The translations under genes and the position numbers were made by a program. DNA of 64,000 bases from Atherinomorus stipes (lineage: Eukaryota > Chordata > Actinopteri > Atheriniformes > Atherinidae), in assembly GCA_023101725.1 (NCBI GenBank), contig JALJCO010007870.1, positions 62,001 to 126,000 on the forward strand. The letters run 5' to 3'. The notes beneath the pieces are model-generated. The model was not told the DNA's origin. It ran no database searches and worked only from the letters and a program-made list of their open reading frames with translations. Positions 13,091-26,218 of the stretch are shown here, one piece after another. The number at the start of each line of letters is the position of its first letter. Positions within the stretch are counted from its first letter, which is position 1.

Positions 13091-15297
13091 TTGGTCATAG
13101 TCTATGTGTACTGTAGATGCATGCAGGATGAGAGGGATGGCACTACTCAGCAAAGCTGTTTTGTTTTAATCATTTTCTCTTGTAATCACACTGCTCGGTG
13201 TTGGCAGGCGACGAGATTGGAGATGGGCCCGATGCGGGTAAATTGACTTCCCGTTTCTTGCTTTCCCTCCTGTGTTCTTGCTCGCTATGAGCTGACTCAT
13301 AGCTGGGGAGCGGCAGTGCATATGAGTGTGAAGAAGAAGGGAAGTGAGCTCACTGGTGGGCTGACCTTGCACTCTTGGGACCAAATCACTGCCCGCTAAT
13401 TAACCACAGAGTGGCCTATTCCCAACAGCACCCAGCAGGGAGTCTGCTCACCACAACCACTGACCTAACAGACTCAGTAGCCTTCAGTGTTTGTAATGTG
13501 CAGGACTTTCCTGCATCTACAGTGACATGCATGTGTATGCAGCACTGTGACAGCAGTTGTCTCCTTTGTATCATCAGCATCAGTAATGAGGCAACGTTCC
13601 TGGGAATGTGTTCCCTATGTTGCCATGACAGTGTGTACAGTACATTGTGTTGTGTAATGCGTTCCAGATGGATAGGTAAAGCCAAACATACAGTACTACA
13701 TTTCACCAGCATCTGCTAGAGTAATCTTCTACCACCTCCAAAATGCTTTCCTTGGATGCAGAAAGGAAGTGATGATCACGATTTACAACAATCTGCTTTG
13801 ATTTCTGGAAATCTAGACCACCACCTTGTCTTGGCTGGCTGTGACTTAGAAACTGGCAAGATTGCAGTCTGTGGCTTGAAGCTAATAGACTGACAAAGAG
13901 CCAAGCCCACCCACACCTGACAATCCAGGGTAATGTACAATAAACTAAAAAAGCAGTCTGTAGGCAAAAGGGGATTTGTTTTTTTTATTCTAACACACTT
14001 TTGTAAAGAAAGAGCAACTATTCAGCAACCCAGAACAGACTTTTTAGGGATATTTTTCTCTAACAATAGTAAACACTGTATGGTGGTCTGGCTCAAGAGG
14101 GACACAAAATACTCATGAACAGATAGTTTCCATAAGGAAAGGTCCAGCAATTGCTCAGGGATGATTAATGTGGTTAAGTAAATAGAATAATCCTCTTTTT
14201 GCAAGTTACTTCTAGGGTGGAACAAGTCCTTGAATAAGTTCCTTCCCTGACTGATTCTGTTTATCAGAATTACAGCACTGTAGATCCGTAAACAAAATGA
14301 ATGAAAACAGGATTTTTCTGCCTGATTTTCATCAGTGTGTGGAAGATCATTTAGAAACTATATAAAATAACCAGTAACTTCTTTTTAATTGCCTTCTAGA
14401 GTGACTATTTCAAATATTTGGGGTACAGCAACAGATAAGGGGACAGATAAACAAGCATAAAGAAAACTGGCATTACTTTCACAGCAAAAAAAAAAATACC
14501 TCATACCAAACAATAATGTGCATATTTGAACAACAGATGTTGCTATTCTGCTTGTCTTTCCTAAAAGATAATCTGATTCCTGAATAAATCTGATGAAGTG
14601 ATGAATCAAAAAGCTAAAAATTCTCCCTAAAGAATGAGGATCTCAATTTAAGCTAAATGTATTCAAGATCTCATAGCTGATATGCTATTTCTCTTTTGGA
14701 CCACACATGGAGCAACCTGATACAAAGAAAGAGTCATAAGAGATTTACAAGACAGACATACAGTATGAATGGTGGGATATGTTGTTGGTTTTAGTCAAGA
14801 CAAATCAATAGACATGAAATATAAAGTGATGTCTTCATAATGCCACTGAAGAACCCTCGGTGAACTTTAAAACAGAATTATTGCGCAACTGTTGCAACAC
14901 AGTTTAAGAAATACCCCGCATTGAATGCTTTATGACTGTCATTGATGGGAAGTGCATTAAAGCTTTGCATTATGGGATGTGTCATCAGAGGAGCAGTTGG
15001 CATGTTGCAGTGTTGATGTAATGCGGCAGTCATTATCTTCCACGGTTCCCGCCAGAGGAGGGATACCCTCTCGGTTGTCAAATCAGATCATCACTGAGGA
15101 AGACTAACTGAGCCAGTTCTTAAATCACATATCACACAGCATGGCACATTGGCTCTGGTTAAAGTCATTAGTGCCCTGATTGGCCTCCATTAAGAGAGAA
15201 ATAAAATTAAGTGAGTGCAAGCTGTAATTTCTTTTTGCTGTGAAATACAACTTTTGACCTGACACTTTATTTCTTTTGGCAATGACTTCAACTTTCT
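13091..15297. other. Noncoding stretch, no gene recognised
   Basis: Frames of up to 114 residues at 13.4-13.7 kb occur on both strands in the same interval, so at least one is a shadow. Neither resembles a known protein or shows convincing splice structure. No transposon was identified. Confidence 0.5.
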
Positions 15298-15354
15298 GTA
15301 AAAAAAAAAAAAGAAAAAGAAAAAGAGTGTGTGTGCGTGTGTGTGTGTAAATAT

Positions 15355-15396
<42 letters not shown>

Positions 15397-15427
15397 TATA
15401 TATTATACATGTGTGTGTGCACGTGTG
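15298..15427. repeat. Compound microsatellite: A-rich, (GT)n, (TA)n
   Basis: An A-rich tract (15298-15325) is followed by (GT)n (15326-15348), then about 16-17 TA units (15359-15392), then a shorter degenerate TA/GT tail. The 86-residue frame beginning at 15329 is a low-complexity artefact of this tract. Confidence 0.9.
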
Positions 15428-18400
15428 TTCACCATGTATCGAATATCGAACAATACAGAATTTTTTTTATCTATTTTAGCAATTTATGTTCTGATGATGA
15501 GCTCTGTGTTGAAGCTCAGTGGATCTGCCCAATACTCATTCGGCTACATTCAGGTCTGGTATTTGGAACTACTTTGGTCCTCATGTTAAATATGACCCTG
15601 ATGGTAAGCGGACAAAACCAATTGGCTAAAAAAAAAAGGCATGAAAATTTTTTTGTGTGTCAAAAAAATATTGAATAGTAACACTAAAGTATTGAACCAA
15701 ACCGACACACTGGATTAAGGTCCATACATACTGTCGTGAATATTTTTTGTACAGTAATCATCTTCATCTGAAACAGATTAATTTTTGTTGCTTGTTTGTA
15801 AGTTGTTCAGCATTCTGAAAAACTTGTCAGGCTTTTCCTGCATTTCAGATTTAGCTGTAGCCGCTTCTGTTTCTTCATGTAATCCTAGACCGACCGAGTA
15901 ATGTGGAGGTCAGGACTCTGTGTGGGCCATCTGTTGCAGGACTTGTGCCTCTTGTCACTGAAGATATTTGCAGCCCTAATTGTTTGTTAGGAGTCTTTAT
16001 CATACAGCATAGGTTTGAAACCAGAAAATAAATGTTTCTCTGATGGCACAGAATGATGGATAAGAATTTCGGCATCTGATGCTCACAGAACTGTGTACAT
16101 GCAATGTTTTGCATTACAGTTTTTTTTTTCTTTAATTTATATGCCATTATGAACGCATAATGGCATGACCTTGTTTCATGTGTGCTTCATTCAAAACCCC
16201 CTGTGGTTTAGCATATTGTTTTGTGTGACATGAAGATATTATCCCTGTGCCATACGGATACACTTGACTTTGTAAACCATAGCTACTTTTATTTCAAGTT
16301 CTTGTCTTTGTTTTATGCAAGTTTACATTAAAATGTTTTCTTTTGCCAATAAAAAGCAGTGTGCGTGAGTGCATGTGTGTGTGCAATTTTCTCTATTGTA
16401 AAGGCCTATATCCAGAGGGTGAGCATGGGATCACTCTAAAAAGCATCCGGACCTTTCTGCTCTGTTGTGATTGGGTTCAGATTAAACTACTGAGGCTACA
16501 AACACAAACGTGTACTGCATATGAATTAATGCAAACTACAACCATATGAAGCTAATGGCAGGCAAATGAAAGAAAGAGAAAATAGACAATGACTGCAAGG
16601 TCTATTGTAATTACAAGCAGTAGGCCTGCTGGAAATACCCCACTGAATTGATGAGATTGATTTTGTCTCAAACTGCACACATACACACATCTATAAGTAC
16701 ACTCTTGTACATTTTCAGTGTTCATGTACAGGCTTGTAGTGCATGCACAGAGCTTTTGAGGATTTACTTTTCCTGGCATGACTACCATACTAATACTTTT
16801 ATAAAAAGAGGTGAAAAAAAGCGCTTGTAGCCTGACTGCTGCCAGTAGCTGTTGCAACGTTTCTCCCATGCAGAGTGAAAACTGGGAATATGAGTCCATA
16901 GTGTTATAGATATACACCACATAAGCAAGCCAGACATTTCTGCAGAATCACTTCTGCATTCCTGCTACTTTTTAACTCACTCAGCAGCATTAAACGATAA
17001 AAAATGTTCAATGGGAAGCATAACACCATTGGAAGGAAGCTTCAGTCAGTTGTGTAACTGCTTGGATTAATAGTCATTACAGTTCAGTTATGCATCTCCT
17101 GTCAGAACTAAGATAAAGACCGGTGGGAGTGTGGAAATGCAGAGCACATGCATTCTTCTGATGCACCTTAGTTTCTTTCAGAAAATAATAAACCAAGTTA
17201 TTTTTGTAAAGGACTCTCTCTTCTTGCTAAGGTTTGTGCACACAGCAAAGCTTTCAGTCTGCTTTCAATATTGTTCCACAGCAGCTGGCAGGCTACAACA
17301 CACACCTGGGTAAACACACTGCGCTGTAACTCTCGACGAGTTCGCTCTGTCTCCCTGTGTTACCAGTGCAGATCACAGGCTGCTGTGGGGGCCTTCGTTT
17401 AGTCTTCATTTTTCATTCTGCTCAGTGTCAGGCTCGCAGGGCTTGGCTCCAACCGCAGATCAATCTCACTTCACCAGCACTGTCCATGTAGACACAAGAG
17501 GGACGCCACGACAAAAGGCCCACCCAAAATCCCTCCAAATCCTCCTCATGCAGAGCAAGCAGGACTCACAGCAGTGTGAATTACCTCAGGAGGCTGACAT
17601 AGCCCAGCCCCTCCACTGCTGACTGGAGGGCTCGTTTACAGCCAGTACTTTGATTGTATCAGCTACAGTGATGTCAGCCTGCTCTGCTGCTAACAGCTTT
17701 ATCCCACTCTCTCCCTATTGCCCTTTCACTCTGAATGTCAGTCCAGCCAGCAGATTAATCTTTGGCTCTCCACCACACACTCATCACTTTCTCAACAACA
17801 TGCACAAACTCAAGCTGCCAAGACCAGGATATAGCCTATTAATGTCACACCTGACTGAAATTTACATGGGCAGGCTCCTCTCACCCACTTCCACATCGCT
17901 ATTTGGTTCAGCAATCTATTTAACAGTATTGAAAAAGCCTGCTCCTGCACTGACCTTACCTCAGTTGCAGCATGAGCTTCCAGATGCTGGTGACTTAACC
18001 CCTCGCCTGTAAAACAAGAGTAAGAAAAACACCCTGGTTTTGATGACTATATTGGTGGCCTTGTTCTCTCAGGGAGCAGAGGCTTGGCTGAGGTTCTGTA
18101 CAGCTACAGTGGGCCAGGGGGTATTAGTGGTCGCTGTAAAGTTTTTTTGGGAGTAATTTAGTTTGGTATCTGACCAGGATGTCTCTGCTGACCCTTCCTT
18201 TTCTGTTGTACCCCTCGTGGTCCCCTCTGCTGTTCGCCTTTGGAGTGGGGGAACTCCATGTTAGGGGTTTGTAGAGCTCGCCATTATTTATTTATGAGTG
18301 TTTAAATGCCACAGCACCCTGGCAAGGACTTTAATGGAGGTGAGACACTCCCATGTCGCACTACTCCCCTCAGTAAAGTTTTATAGCGTCCCACCACACT

Positions 18401-19479
18401 CTCCAGAGAGGCAAGGGGAAAGTGACGCCATAGCCTTTGGAAAATACTCTGTAGTCTTGCCTGGGTTGGCACTTGGGTGCAATTGAGTCAGGGGCTTTGA
18501 GGTATCTTAAAACTGTGAAAGTGTGGTTTTTGATATTGCTTTTCTCTTATACTACCCCATATATCACTGCAGTCGAATATCACACCTTAAAAACAGAACT
18601 AAGCAGCAAAAAAGTGCCTAAAGCAAAGGCTTGCACCATATTTACGCAATTATCACAACATAATGTAACGTCCTCCAATTGACTTGTGCTAATCAGCCCG
18701 TGAGCCACTTGTATCTGTCAGGCTTCACCACCACTGTGGCTAATGGATCGGTACTTTATCACGTTGATTCTCCCTGTAAAGCCAGCCCCCTCTGTCAACC
18801 CACCCACCTTTTCCCCTTGCCTCATATGGCCTTGATGAGATCCAGACCCTGTGTGGAAGCATATTAAAGTGGACCAACAGTGTCAGCAGGAGAGCTAAAT
18901 GGAAGGTAGTGAAATCTTTTGAACCTCTGTTACATTATAACAGTTCTAAACACATCCAGCTGGGTCCAAAGTTCAGGGAAGACATAAAAGCACTGCTGCA
19001 TGTTTGCTGGGAGGATGATAATAACTGAGCACCACTAAAACTACTAAGACAGTCCACAATCAAAGGGCCCAGAGGAAGGACTCCCCGCACTTCTTACTGG
19101 CTGCTAATGGCCTGTGTGTATCAGACACAACCTGTCTGACAGTCGTTACATCTCCTATAACACACACTCCTTGCGTTGTAAAGAGAAGGATCTTTTTCTG
19201 TGTTAGTGATTAAACTCCATTAACTCTAGGTTAATTAAAATACAAAAGACTTGAAGGAGTAGTAATTACCATGTGCCAGCCTGGTAGGTCACCCTTCAAG
19301 CAAGTTACAATTTGTTGATCTTGATGGGAGGCAGCTCGTATCGTGACTTCACAGCAGCCAGATGTCTTTGCAAATTAGTTTTACAGGACCTGGACTGCTG
19401 ACATCGGTAATATTGCTGATGCTGTCTATATTAGACAGAAGAGGAGTTTGACAGACATAGCGGAGTGAGGTCAGACAGT
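15428..19479. other. Noncoding stretch, no gene recognised
   Basis: Short frames only (122 residues or fewer), with no recognised domain. Around 15.88-16.1 kb the sequence loosely recalls antisense Tc1 transposase DNA (a phrase like TGGAGGTCAGGACTCTGTG), but I could not find enough support for a call. The 17.3-18.5 kb part is more GC-rich and may include unique functional noncoding DNA. Confidence 0.45.
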
Positions 19480-19511
19480 GTGTGTGCGTGTGTGTGTATG
19501 TGTGTGTGTTC
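19480..19511 (+). repeat. (GT)n microsatellite
   Basis: About 16 GT units with two interruptions (GC and AT). On the minus strand it gives the THTHTHTH stretches in short frames, which are not protein-coding. Confidence 0.85.
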
Positions 19512-21662
19512 CTTGAGCTATGTGATTGCTGTGGGCTGCTCTGTGGCGTTTGAACCACACACGATAAATATGAGCTTGTGGTGAAGCCGTGGTGCCCCAG
19601 GAATGCTCACATGTGGTGGAGCGGCTCTCACCACCATTGACAAGAAAGTTAGATGGCTTTTGGTCATCGAGATTCCTGGTGGGGAGAGCTGCAGAAGAGG
19701 CCATTCGACTTCAAGAGTTGAGGCCGATGCCAGTTTCCTTTCTGGCTAAAGTCTCTCACTAAAGCGTGTTATTTGTTTATTTCATACTTTGACGACGCAA
19801 CCAATCACACTATTGTTTACTGGCTGGCTGATCTTGGTTGGAGCCAAAAATGCACTTAATCACCAGTTACCAGCATCTGAAACAAACATGGAATGACATG
19901 ACCAACAGCAACATTTCCCAGATCAAATGTAATTCTATGACAGTCTTTTTATTTATACAACTGAGAAATGCTCTCACACCCTCAGTGAGTCTGAAGTCCT
20001 GCAGCTTTTCAGCTTGGCTTGGACGTTGTTGGAATTGGCTATAAACTAAATTGATTTGCCAAATAAAATATCAGGAGTGATAAGATCAGTTTTAGTTGTA
20101 AGCACATTAGAGCTAGCTAAACTATGTGCATCTTTACCTGTTATGCAGACCATTCTGCACGCACTCATATAGTTTGCTGTCTTCTGGTACTTTCCTGCAG
20201 TTGGACAGAATATGACCTAACCCTCCAAGTCTAAACTGATTCAAACTTGTCCAAATTCTTGCTCCATCAAAGAAGTTATGCCTGAATAAACCAGCTGTAT
20301 CTGTAACTTGTAATTTGAAATACAGCAGCCACTGTTTTATCTCCCTCCTCACCAAAAGGAAAAACATTCATCCTGACTGATGTTGCAGTGACAGGGCTGT
20401 CTTTGATTTTACTATCTATTGTGTCGTGAGACAAAGCCAAACTCATTTTTAGCCATCACCAGACAAGCCAAAAACATTTTTACCGATCTGTTGCAGGGCT
20501 TTGTCAGAATGACACTTGTTTCTTTAGTTATTTAGACCACACTGAACATGATGAAATAACAACAAAATACAGTTGCTTAAATTGAAAAATTCACCTCAAT
20601 TAAATAAAGAAATCATCATAATGATAGAAATAATAGGAATTAGATCATTTAGTTTTTTCATAATATAATCGAGGGGGGGGATGAAAAACATTGTTTAAAA
20701 ACATACTGTAGTGATAAAATGTTCATATTCACAGACAAAAACAAGCAAAGTAGAAAGACAACACAATCGCTAAATCCTCTCTTTGGTTGCAGAACCTGTT
20801 GTCACACCGTCTGCCTCTTATCGTGTTTTGAGGTCACTGGGAGGTTTTTTGCAGGTGTCTGCTGGTGGTTTGTGACACACTTTCACTTCTACGTCTTCCA
20901 GCTCTTTGGGGCTTGCAGAGGTCTGTTTTGCTCTGGCAGATTTCAGCTTTCCATAAAGGTGGTCCATAAGATTTATTTCAGGATTCACTGCTAGTTAGTT
21001 TAAAAGCAGTTTCCTCTTTTTAACCTTTTTCATGCCACAAGTTCTGTTGGTAGCACATTAAAATGTCCTGGTCATTCTTTTTGATTCCTTTAATACCTCC
21101 TGAAGCAGTGATTCAGCAGAGCAGCGTGACAGAACCCCTACCACAAGTGCTCTCAGGCCAAACAAATGTGCGGGCTCTTTTACAGGCTCATGGGGACTGG
21201 TGAATGGCCTGGAGCATAACATGTCTAGGAGGGTTTTTTTTTTTTTTTTTTGTCTGCTGGTTGTATTCACACAGCAAACAAGAACACTGGACTGATTTAA
21301 CAGGTAATGAGCAGGTGAATAAAAGCCCTGTGATAACTTTGTATTGGGGCATTCATGTTCTCAAAGAGGAAATTTTCAAAAAAAGACCCTGTAAAATAAG
21401 TTATATGAACTGCAGAAGCTACAGTTCCTGTGGTGCAGACACACAATAAGAGGGGGAATTTCCTGCAATACGCATGTTCATGTTTTTACAGTAAATGCAG
21501 TGGGGTTCTGGCTTGTAAATAAACTGATTCACTTCCATCCCAAACACTTCAGCTTGGTTTCGAGTGCCTGTAGTCCTGAATGTCATACAACTGGTTGGAA
21601 GCCTTTACAATTTTAGTCCAGTTTATGTTGCTGGTATTTTTTTTTTTTCTTTTTGATTACTT
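19512..21662. other. Noncoding stretch, no gene recognised
   Basis: No supported coding region. The minus frame at 20134-20367 (77 residues) and the plus frame at 20719-20994 (91 residues) have fairly ordinary amino-acid composition but no recognisable motif. The 20.8-21.2 kb part reads like an old interspersed repeat, but I could not classify it. A T run of about 18 lies at 21234-21251. Confidence 0.45.
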
Positions 21663-21855
21663 TTTGATTTGATTTACTGGTAAGATCCCCGAGGGGAAAT
21701 CAGGGCTCTGCATTTTACCCATCTCTGTACTGAGTATCAGAGAGCAGTGGGCTGCTACTTAAAGCACCCGGGGAGCAGTTGGTGGGGGGTTATGGACCTT
21801 GCTCAGGGGTCCTAGCCCAGTGGTATCTTTACCACTGGGCTATCCACTTCCCCTA
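21663..21855. repeat. Interspersed fish repeat ending in a 13 bp hairpin
   Basis: The order of phrases (a segment like GATCCCCGAGGGGAAATC, then CCCGGGGAGCAGTTGG, then CCTTGCTCAGGGG) matches a repeat I know to be abundant in teleost sequences. It finishes with a perfect 13 bp stem at 21813-21825 and 21830-21842 around a 4 nt loop. Class is uncertain (SINE-like or the 3' part of a larger element). No gene is present. Confidence 0.6.
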
Positions 21856-21904
21856 AAAATTTGCACTTTGATCTAACCATTGTAATGTGTTCAAAAGCTA
21901 CTAA

Positions 21905-22334
21905 CGTCTTTAGTATTGAAGGGTCAAATTTGACCCTGACTATCTAACTTTACCTAAAATAATTTAAAAAATAAATAATTTAAAAAAACAACAAAAGTTA
22001 TAATCCATTTTTGTTTTGCACCGCATAGTTAACTCAGAATACCTTCATGTCCACCTAAATATTATTTTAAATTTTAATATTTTAGGGTCACATATACCTT
22101 TTTATCTTATATTACACCATTCGTTTTGGAAAAAAAAAAAGAAACAGTTTAAATTCACTCATATTTCTTTTGAGGATCACAATGGTCAAGATTATCATCT
22201 GAGCCTACTAGATTATCATTATAATATAAAAACCTCAAAAAAGTTGTTTGATTATTTTTCTTAACATAAAATTATTAACAATAATGACATATGTGGTGCT
22301 ACATGTAAAAAAGGACCTGAACACAATATAAGGG
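21905..22334 (+). mobile_element. TTAA-target MITE (piggyBac-like) with GGGTCAAATTTGACCC palindrome
   Basis: The right boundary is AACACAATATAAGGG directly followed by TTAA (22335-22338). The left boundary carries a decayed CTAA (21901-21904), then a diverged version of the same inverted end. A perfect 16 bp palindrome, GGGTCAAATTTGACCC, lies at 21921-21936. The AT-rich interior (for example TACCTTCATGTCCACCTAAATA and ATATTTTAGGGTCA) follows a non-autonomous family I recall as very common in fish. No transposase remains; the 82-residue frame inside is not protein. Confidence 0.75.
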
Positions 22335-22338
22335 TTAA

Positions 22339-25300
22339 AATGAATTTATTCTTAAAAGAGCATAATGCATATCATATAAACAAGTTAAATGTAAATGTAT
22401 CCATGTTTGCCACAAGGCTACCCTCTGGTAGATGTTAGCTGTCTTTATTTTAATGTCAATGTTCTTCATCATATTTTCATGCATCTTTATTACATTTGAT
22501 GTCCCGCATGTGATACACTCAAAACGTCACTCCAAAAGTTTGATTTTTGTTTTGTTCTGTTGTTGTTCACACTTGACACCAACTTTTGCAGACTCTTCTC
22601 ACACTGACATTTCTCATTTCTGGTGCTATGTCCTGCAAGTCTCTTTGACTGTGAAACTTTTTGGTAACTGCTGAAAAAGTGGCTCAAAACTATTCAGCTG
22701 TTGCTTTGCAGCATTTGAGGTTAAGGCATTCTGTGGATAATTGCATTTCTGAAGCACTAAGAAGATAAATTCTGACTCTCTCTTCTTGAGAAAGAGGCAG
22801 TTTATACATTCTCATGCCGTAAATTCATCATCCATTATCTGATGAAAGTTAATTAATCTTCATGCTATACATTAAATCTTTCTTTTGATGGTGCTCTTCT
22901 GTAATTTGGAACTTTTACGAGATATTCAGATTTTACTAAAATTCATCTGTATCTTTACTTGGGTGCCAGTAATTTCAGTGGTGAATAAATCATATATCTT
23001 CCAAACATTAATAATTGCATGAAGAAATAAATGTAAATTATGAGACTGTGAAATGTCTTTTCCTTCCACACATCCGTCATCGTAGACCAATCTGTTGTCT
23101 CCCATAACTTCATGGTTGACAAGGGTCATTTGCCTGAGGCCCAGTTGGAGACGATATCCCTTCTCTGGACAGATGCAATGGCATAAGGGGGCCCCGGATG
23201 CCCCCCTCTCCTCCTTCTGACCTCTCTCGCTCTTCCAGTGTCTGAGAAAGAGTGCTGAGGTTGAGAAGGTCCTGGGGACTGGACACACTGCAGCATTAAT
23301 TACACACTCAGTTACCACTGAGCATAATGTCTGGCCTCCACACCCCCACCCCACCCCTGGGGTTAACTCCTTCCTGACAAGCAGGGAAAGTAATGGGGCC
23401 TCTGTGACTCGTTTGCCAGCAGTCAGCCAAGACAGCTCCTCTATGTCCTCTTCCGTAGTCCTGTTCTCGCTGACTGACAGCAGCTAAATGCTTCGGTCCT
23501 GTGTCGCTGTGCACGGGGATCACACAGGGAGGAGGAGACAGAGATAATGGGAGGTGTGAGGCGGTGGGTGACAGGCGGGACACTTCATCCCATCAAAGGC
23601 TTTTTTGCTGGTTGTCTTGTGCAGACAAAGAGGCTTTTTTGGAGCGTTATCTATCAGAGACTCCTCCTGCTGACATCCTCACTGCAGCCGAGAGTGTGAC
23701 TAGCTGAGGAGACAGAAAGAAGAAAGAGAGTGTGCACTGACAGGATATCCCCTCTGGCTAACAGCAAAGTAAACAGTAGAGAGGAAGAGAAAGGAAGTCT
23801 ACCTCTGTTACACAGACCCAAGGTGAGATGCTTGCAGATGCTTTCGGTGTATAAAATATTAGCTCCTAAACTTTAGCAGGGCTGGTGTTCCTCTACAAAG
23901 CGCTGCTGGCTACATCTATAATCACAAGCATCTCTGCCTTTTGCTGGAGTAATCCGATTTCTGTTGACAGTTGGTAATCTGATAGGAGACTACTTACAAT
24001 ATCAAGGCTTTTGTTTCGTTTGATTAATTCATAGCCCACAGGGTCTGTGAGATAGAGAGAGAGCACAGCATGAGATCATGACCCTGGAATTCTAAACAAT
24101 AACCATCTGTGGTGAACCACATTGAGCTCGATCCAACTCACGCTTTTCCCTTTTTACTTCCTTTTTCTCTTCCTCCCTTCTCCTACCCAAGCACGTTAAA
24201 CACACCCACACACGGAGCACAAATGCACACACCTGCAACAGGCGTTTTGCATGTACTATTAACAACCCATCTACCGAAAATATGTCACAACATGCACATG
24301 CTAGATAAGAGCATGCCTCTGGGCCTGAGGTGTGCGTCACTGCGACACCTGAGCGAAAGCAGTTTCTCTCTGTGGTCCAGAAATATTGACAGATTGATTT
24401 GTTGCATCTCCTTTGATTTGTGTTTTTACCAAAATAAGCCTAGCAGCATCTCTTTACCTTGCAAACCGCTAGTGTTAAAAGCAAAGTGAAGTAATCTCAG
24501 TCCCCCACAACACTGGAGACGCTGCATCTATGTTCTACACGCTTGAGGTTGACATTTAGAAAGAAGGATGGTCTGTATTAAGTGTTGTGAAGAGCTTCTT
24601 CTCTTTTCTCCACAAAAAAAGAAAAGAGCATCTCTGTAAATGTCAAGGCTCTTCCAGCATCTCCTTTAGTGTTAAGAAAAAGCGACGTGGTTTGTTCTCT
24701 TTCAGCTGGTTGCCACAGGGCTGAGGATGATAGATGAAGTGTTACTTTGTGGACTATTTTTAACTTTTCCAAACCACAGTTCAGACATCCCATCTGGACA
24801 GGGTTAGAAGCAAGGCAGTTTGAGTTATTTGCCATTAGTTACAGTAACAGACACCATAAGCTCTCCTCAGAGGTCAGAAAATAAACTTTATGCCTGTTTA
24901 TGTGCCATGGCATGATGAACACTGTTTGGTTAATAGTTTTCAAAAGGTGATGTGTGATTGTTTAATAAGCTTGGACAAAGCTGTGTTAAGTGTAGAAAAT
25001 GGTTAAAAACACCATTTACAACTCATAAAAGATGTTTTAAAGCATCCAAAGAGCTAGTAGACTGTCCATTAAATAATCAAATAGGAAAATACCAAAGTGT
25101 GTTTATGTGCTTTAGGTGTATGGAATATCATGGCTGTTGCTACGGGCCACTCGATCCCTGCACAAGCAATGAGAGCCCAATTTGTATGACCGAGTAAGTC
25201 GGACTGGTTTCCAGTGCTGGTCTCTGTCAGAGCTGCACTTTGTCATTGATTCTGTTGATTACTTTTATGAACATAATTTATTAGGAGGTGCTATCAAATA

Positions 25301-25727
25301 TTGGAGGGTTTCCAATTTAGATGGCTTAGGATTGCGTATTTTGGCTTTTGCAAATTTGCAAAGTCTTGTTGGCATTATTGAGCACAGACCTCCAAGAGGT
25401 ACTGGTGCAGTTCACAGTTAAAGCTAGGGCTGGTAATGTTGGAAAAACGGTTTGAGCAAGTGACAGTTTAAAAAAACACCCCACCCGAAACCACGTCTTC
25501 AGAGCGCAGGGACGTGTGCGGCGATGTTTTACGAACAGGTTAACGATAACAGCCAAGTGGATAGCTCGTTAGCTTGATCGTAAACAGCTGACAAACCAGC
25601 TTTTTAACAGCTTTAATTCACTCACCTCCAACTCCTTCTCTGGTGTAAAAAGTTCACACTGCAAATGTCAATGCCTCCGAGACTTAATCCTTATCTGTTG
25701 TTTTGGTTTGGTTTTTTGGCACAGCTG
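22339..25727. other. Noncoding stretch, no gene recognised
   Basis: The longest frame is a minus-strand 142-residue one at 22926-23354, overlapped by others on both strands, with no known domain. The 23.1-24.1 kb part is the most GC-rich unique-looking segment here and could hold regulatory DNA. Nothing in it can be named. Frames at 24.1-25.4 kb are likewise unrecognised. Confidence 0.5.
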
Positions 25728-25958
25728 AGGCCTGTACGACGAAGCTGGATTAACATACCTGGGATTTCTCTCTGTTACCTGGGTTGACTTAACCAGACAT
25801 CCGCAGTATTAATAAACGGTACTTTGAAGCTGGTTATCAACTCGGTAACTCAACCCAGGGTTTTTCAATCTTGATCAGTGCGCGCTCACATAAAAGGGGC
25901 GGCGTTTGAAGCGTCTCACCAATCGCAGACATGGAGAAGCAGAGTGACATATTTCACC

Positions 25959-26110
25959 ATGGAGGAGCAGACAATGAAATATGAAGAATTCAGGATCATC
26001 ATTCCTGAATGATAATAAATGGCTCCATTTATGCTGCAGCAACACAGAAAAAGCCAGGAAGGAATGCTGGCTAGTCGCAAGTCCATGCGATTGTACAATC
26101 ATGGAAAAAT
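25959..26110 (+). pseudogene. Myb/SANT-like protein of Harbinger element, first pseudo-exon
   Basis: From ATG at 25959 the frame reads MEEQTMKYEEFRIIIPE and then stops. Shifting one base continues through NTEKARKECW. Both pieces match the layout of the Myb/SANT-like DNA-binding protein (the second gene of Harbinger transposons) as I remember it. In the intact gene this helix-rich domain helps bind the transposon ends. The frameshift and stops show that it is dead. A plausible intron, now bearing an insertion, separates it from the second piece at 27018. The 3' limit of this pseudo-exon is approximate. Confidence 0.65.
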
Positions 26111-26218
26111 GTCGGACTCTGATCATTTAGTGTTCATCACACTAAATACATCAGTGTATTAGCTTCTCATACTGTACACATAGATATTTCAGGCTCATAT
26201 CAAGCAAGAGTTGTAACC

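Noticed and set aside
15880..16110. Antisense Tc1-like wording (TGGAGGTCAGGACTCTGTG).
   Set aside because: The likeness does not extend; no other conserved block or terminal repeat was found.
20780..21170. Possible old interspersed repeat.
   Set aside because: It felt familiar but no termini, second copy or protein motif in the window supports a class.
22926..23354. 142-residue minus-strand open frame.
   Set aside because: No domain, overlapping frames on both strands, and composition typical of GC-richer noncoding DNA.
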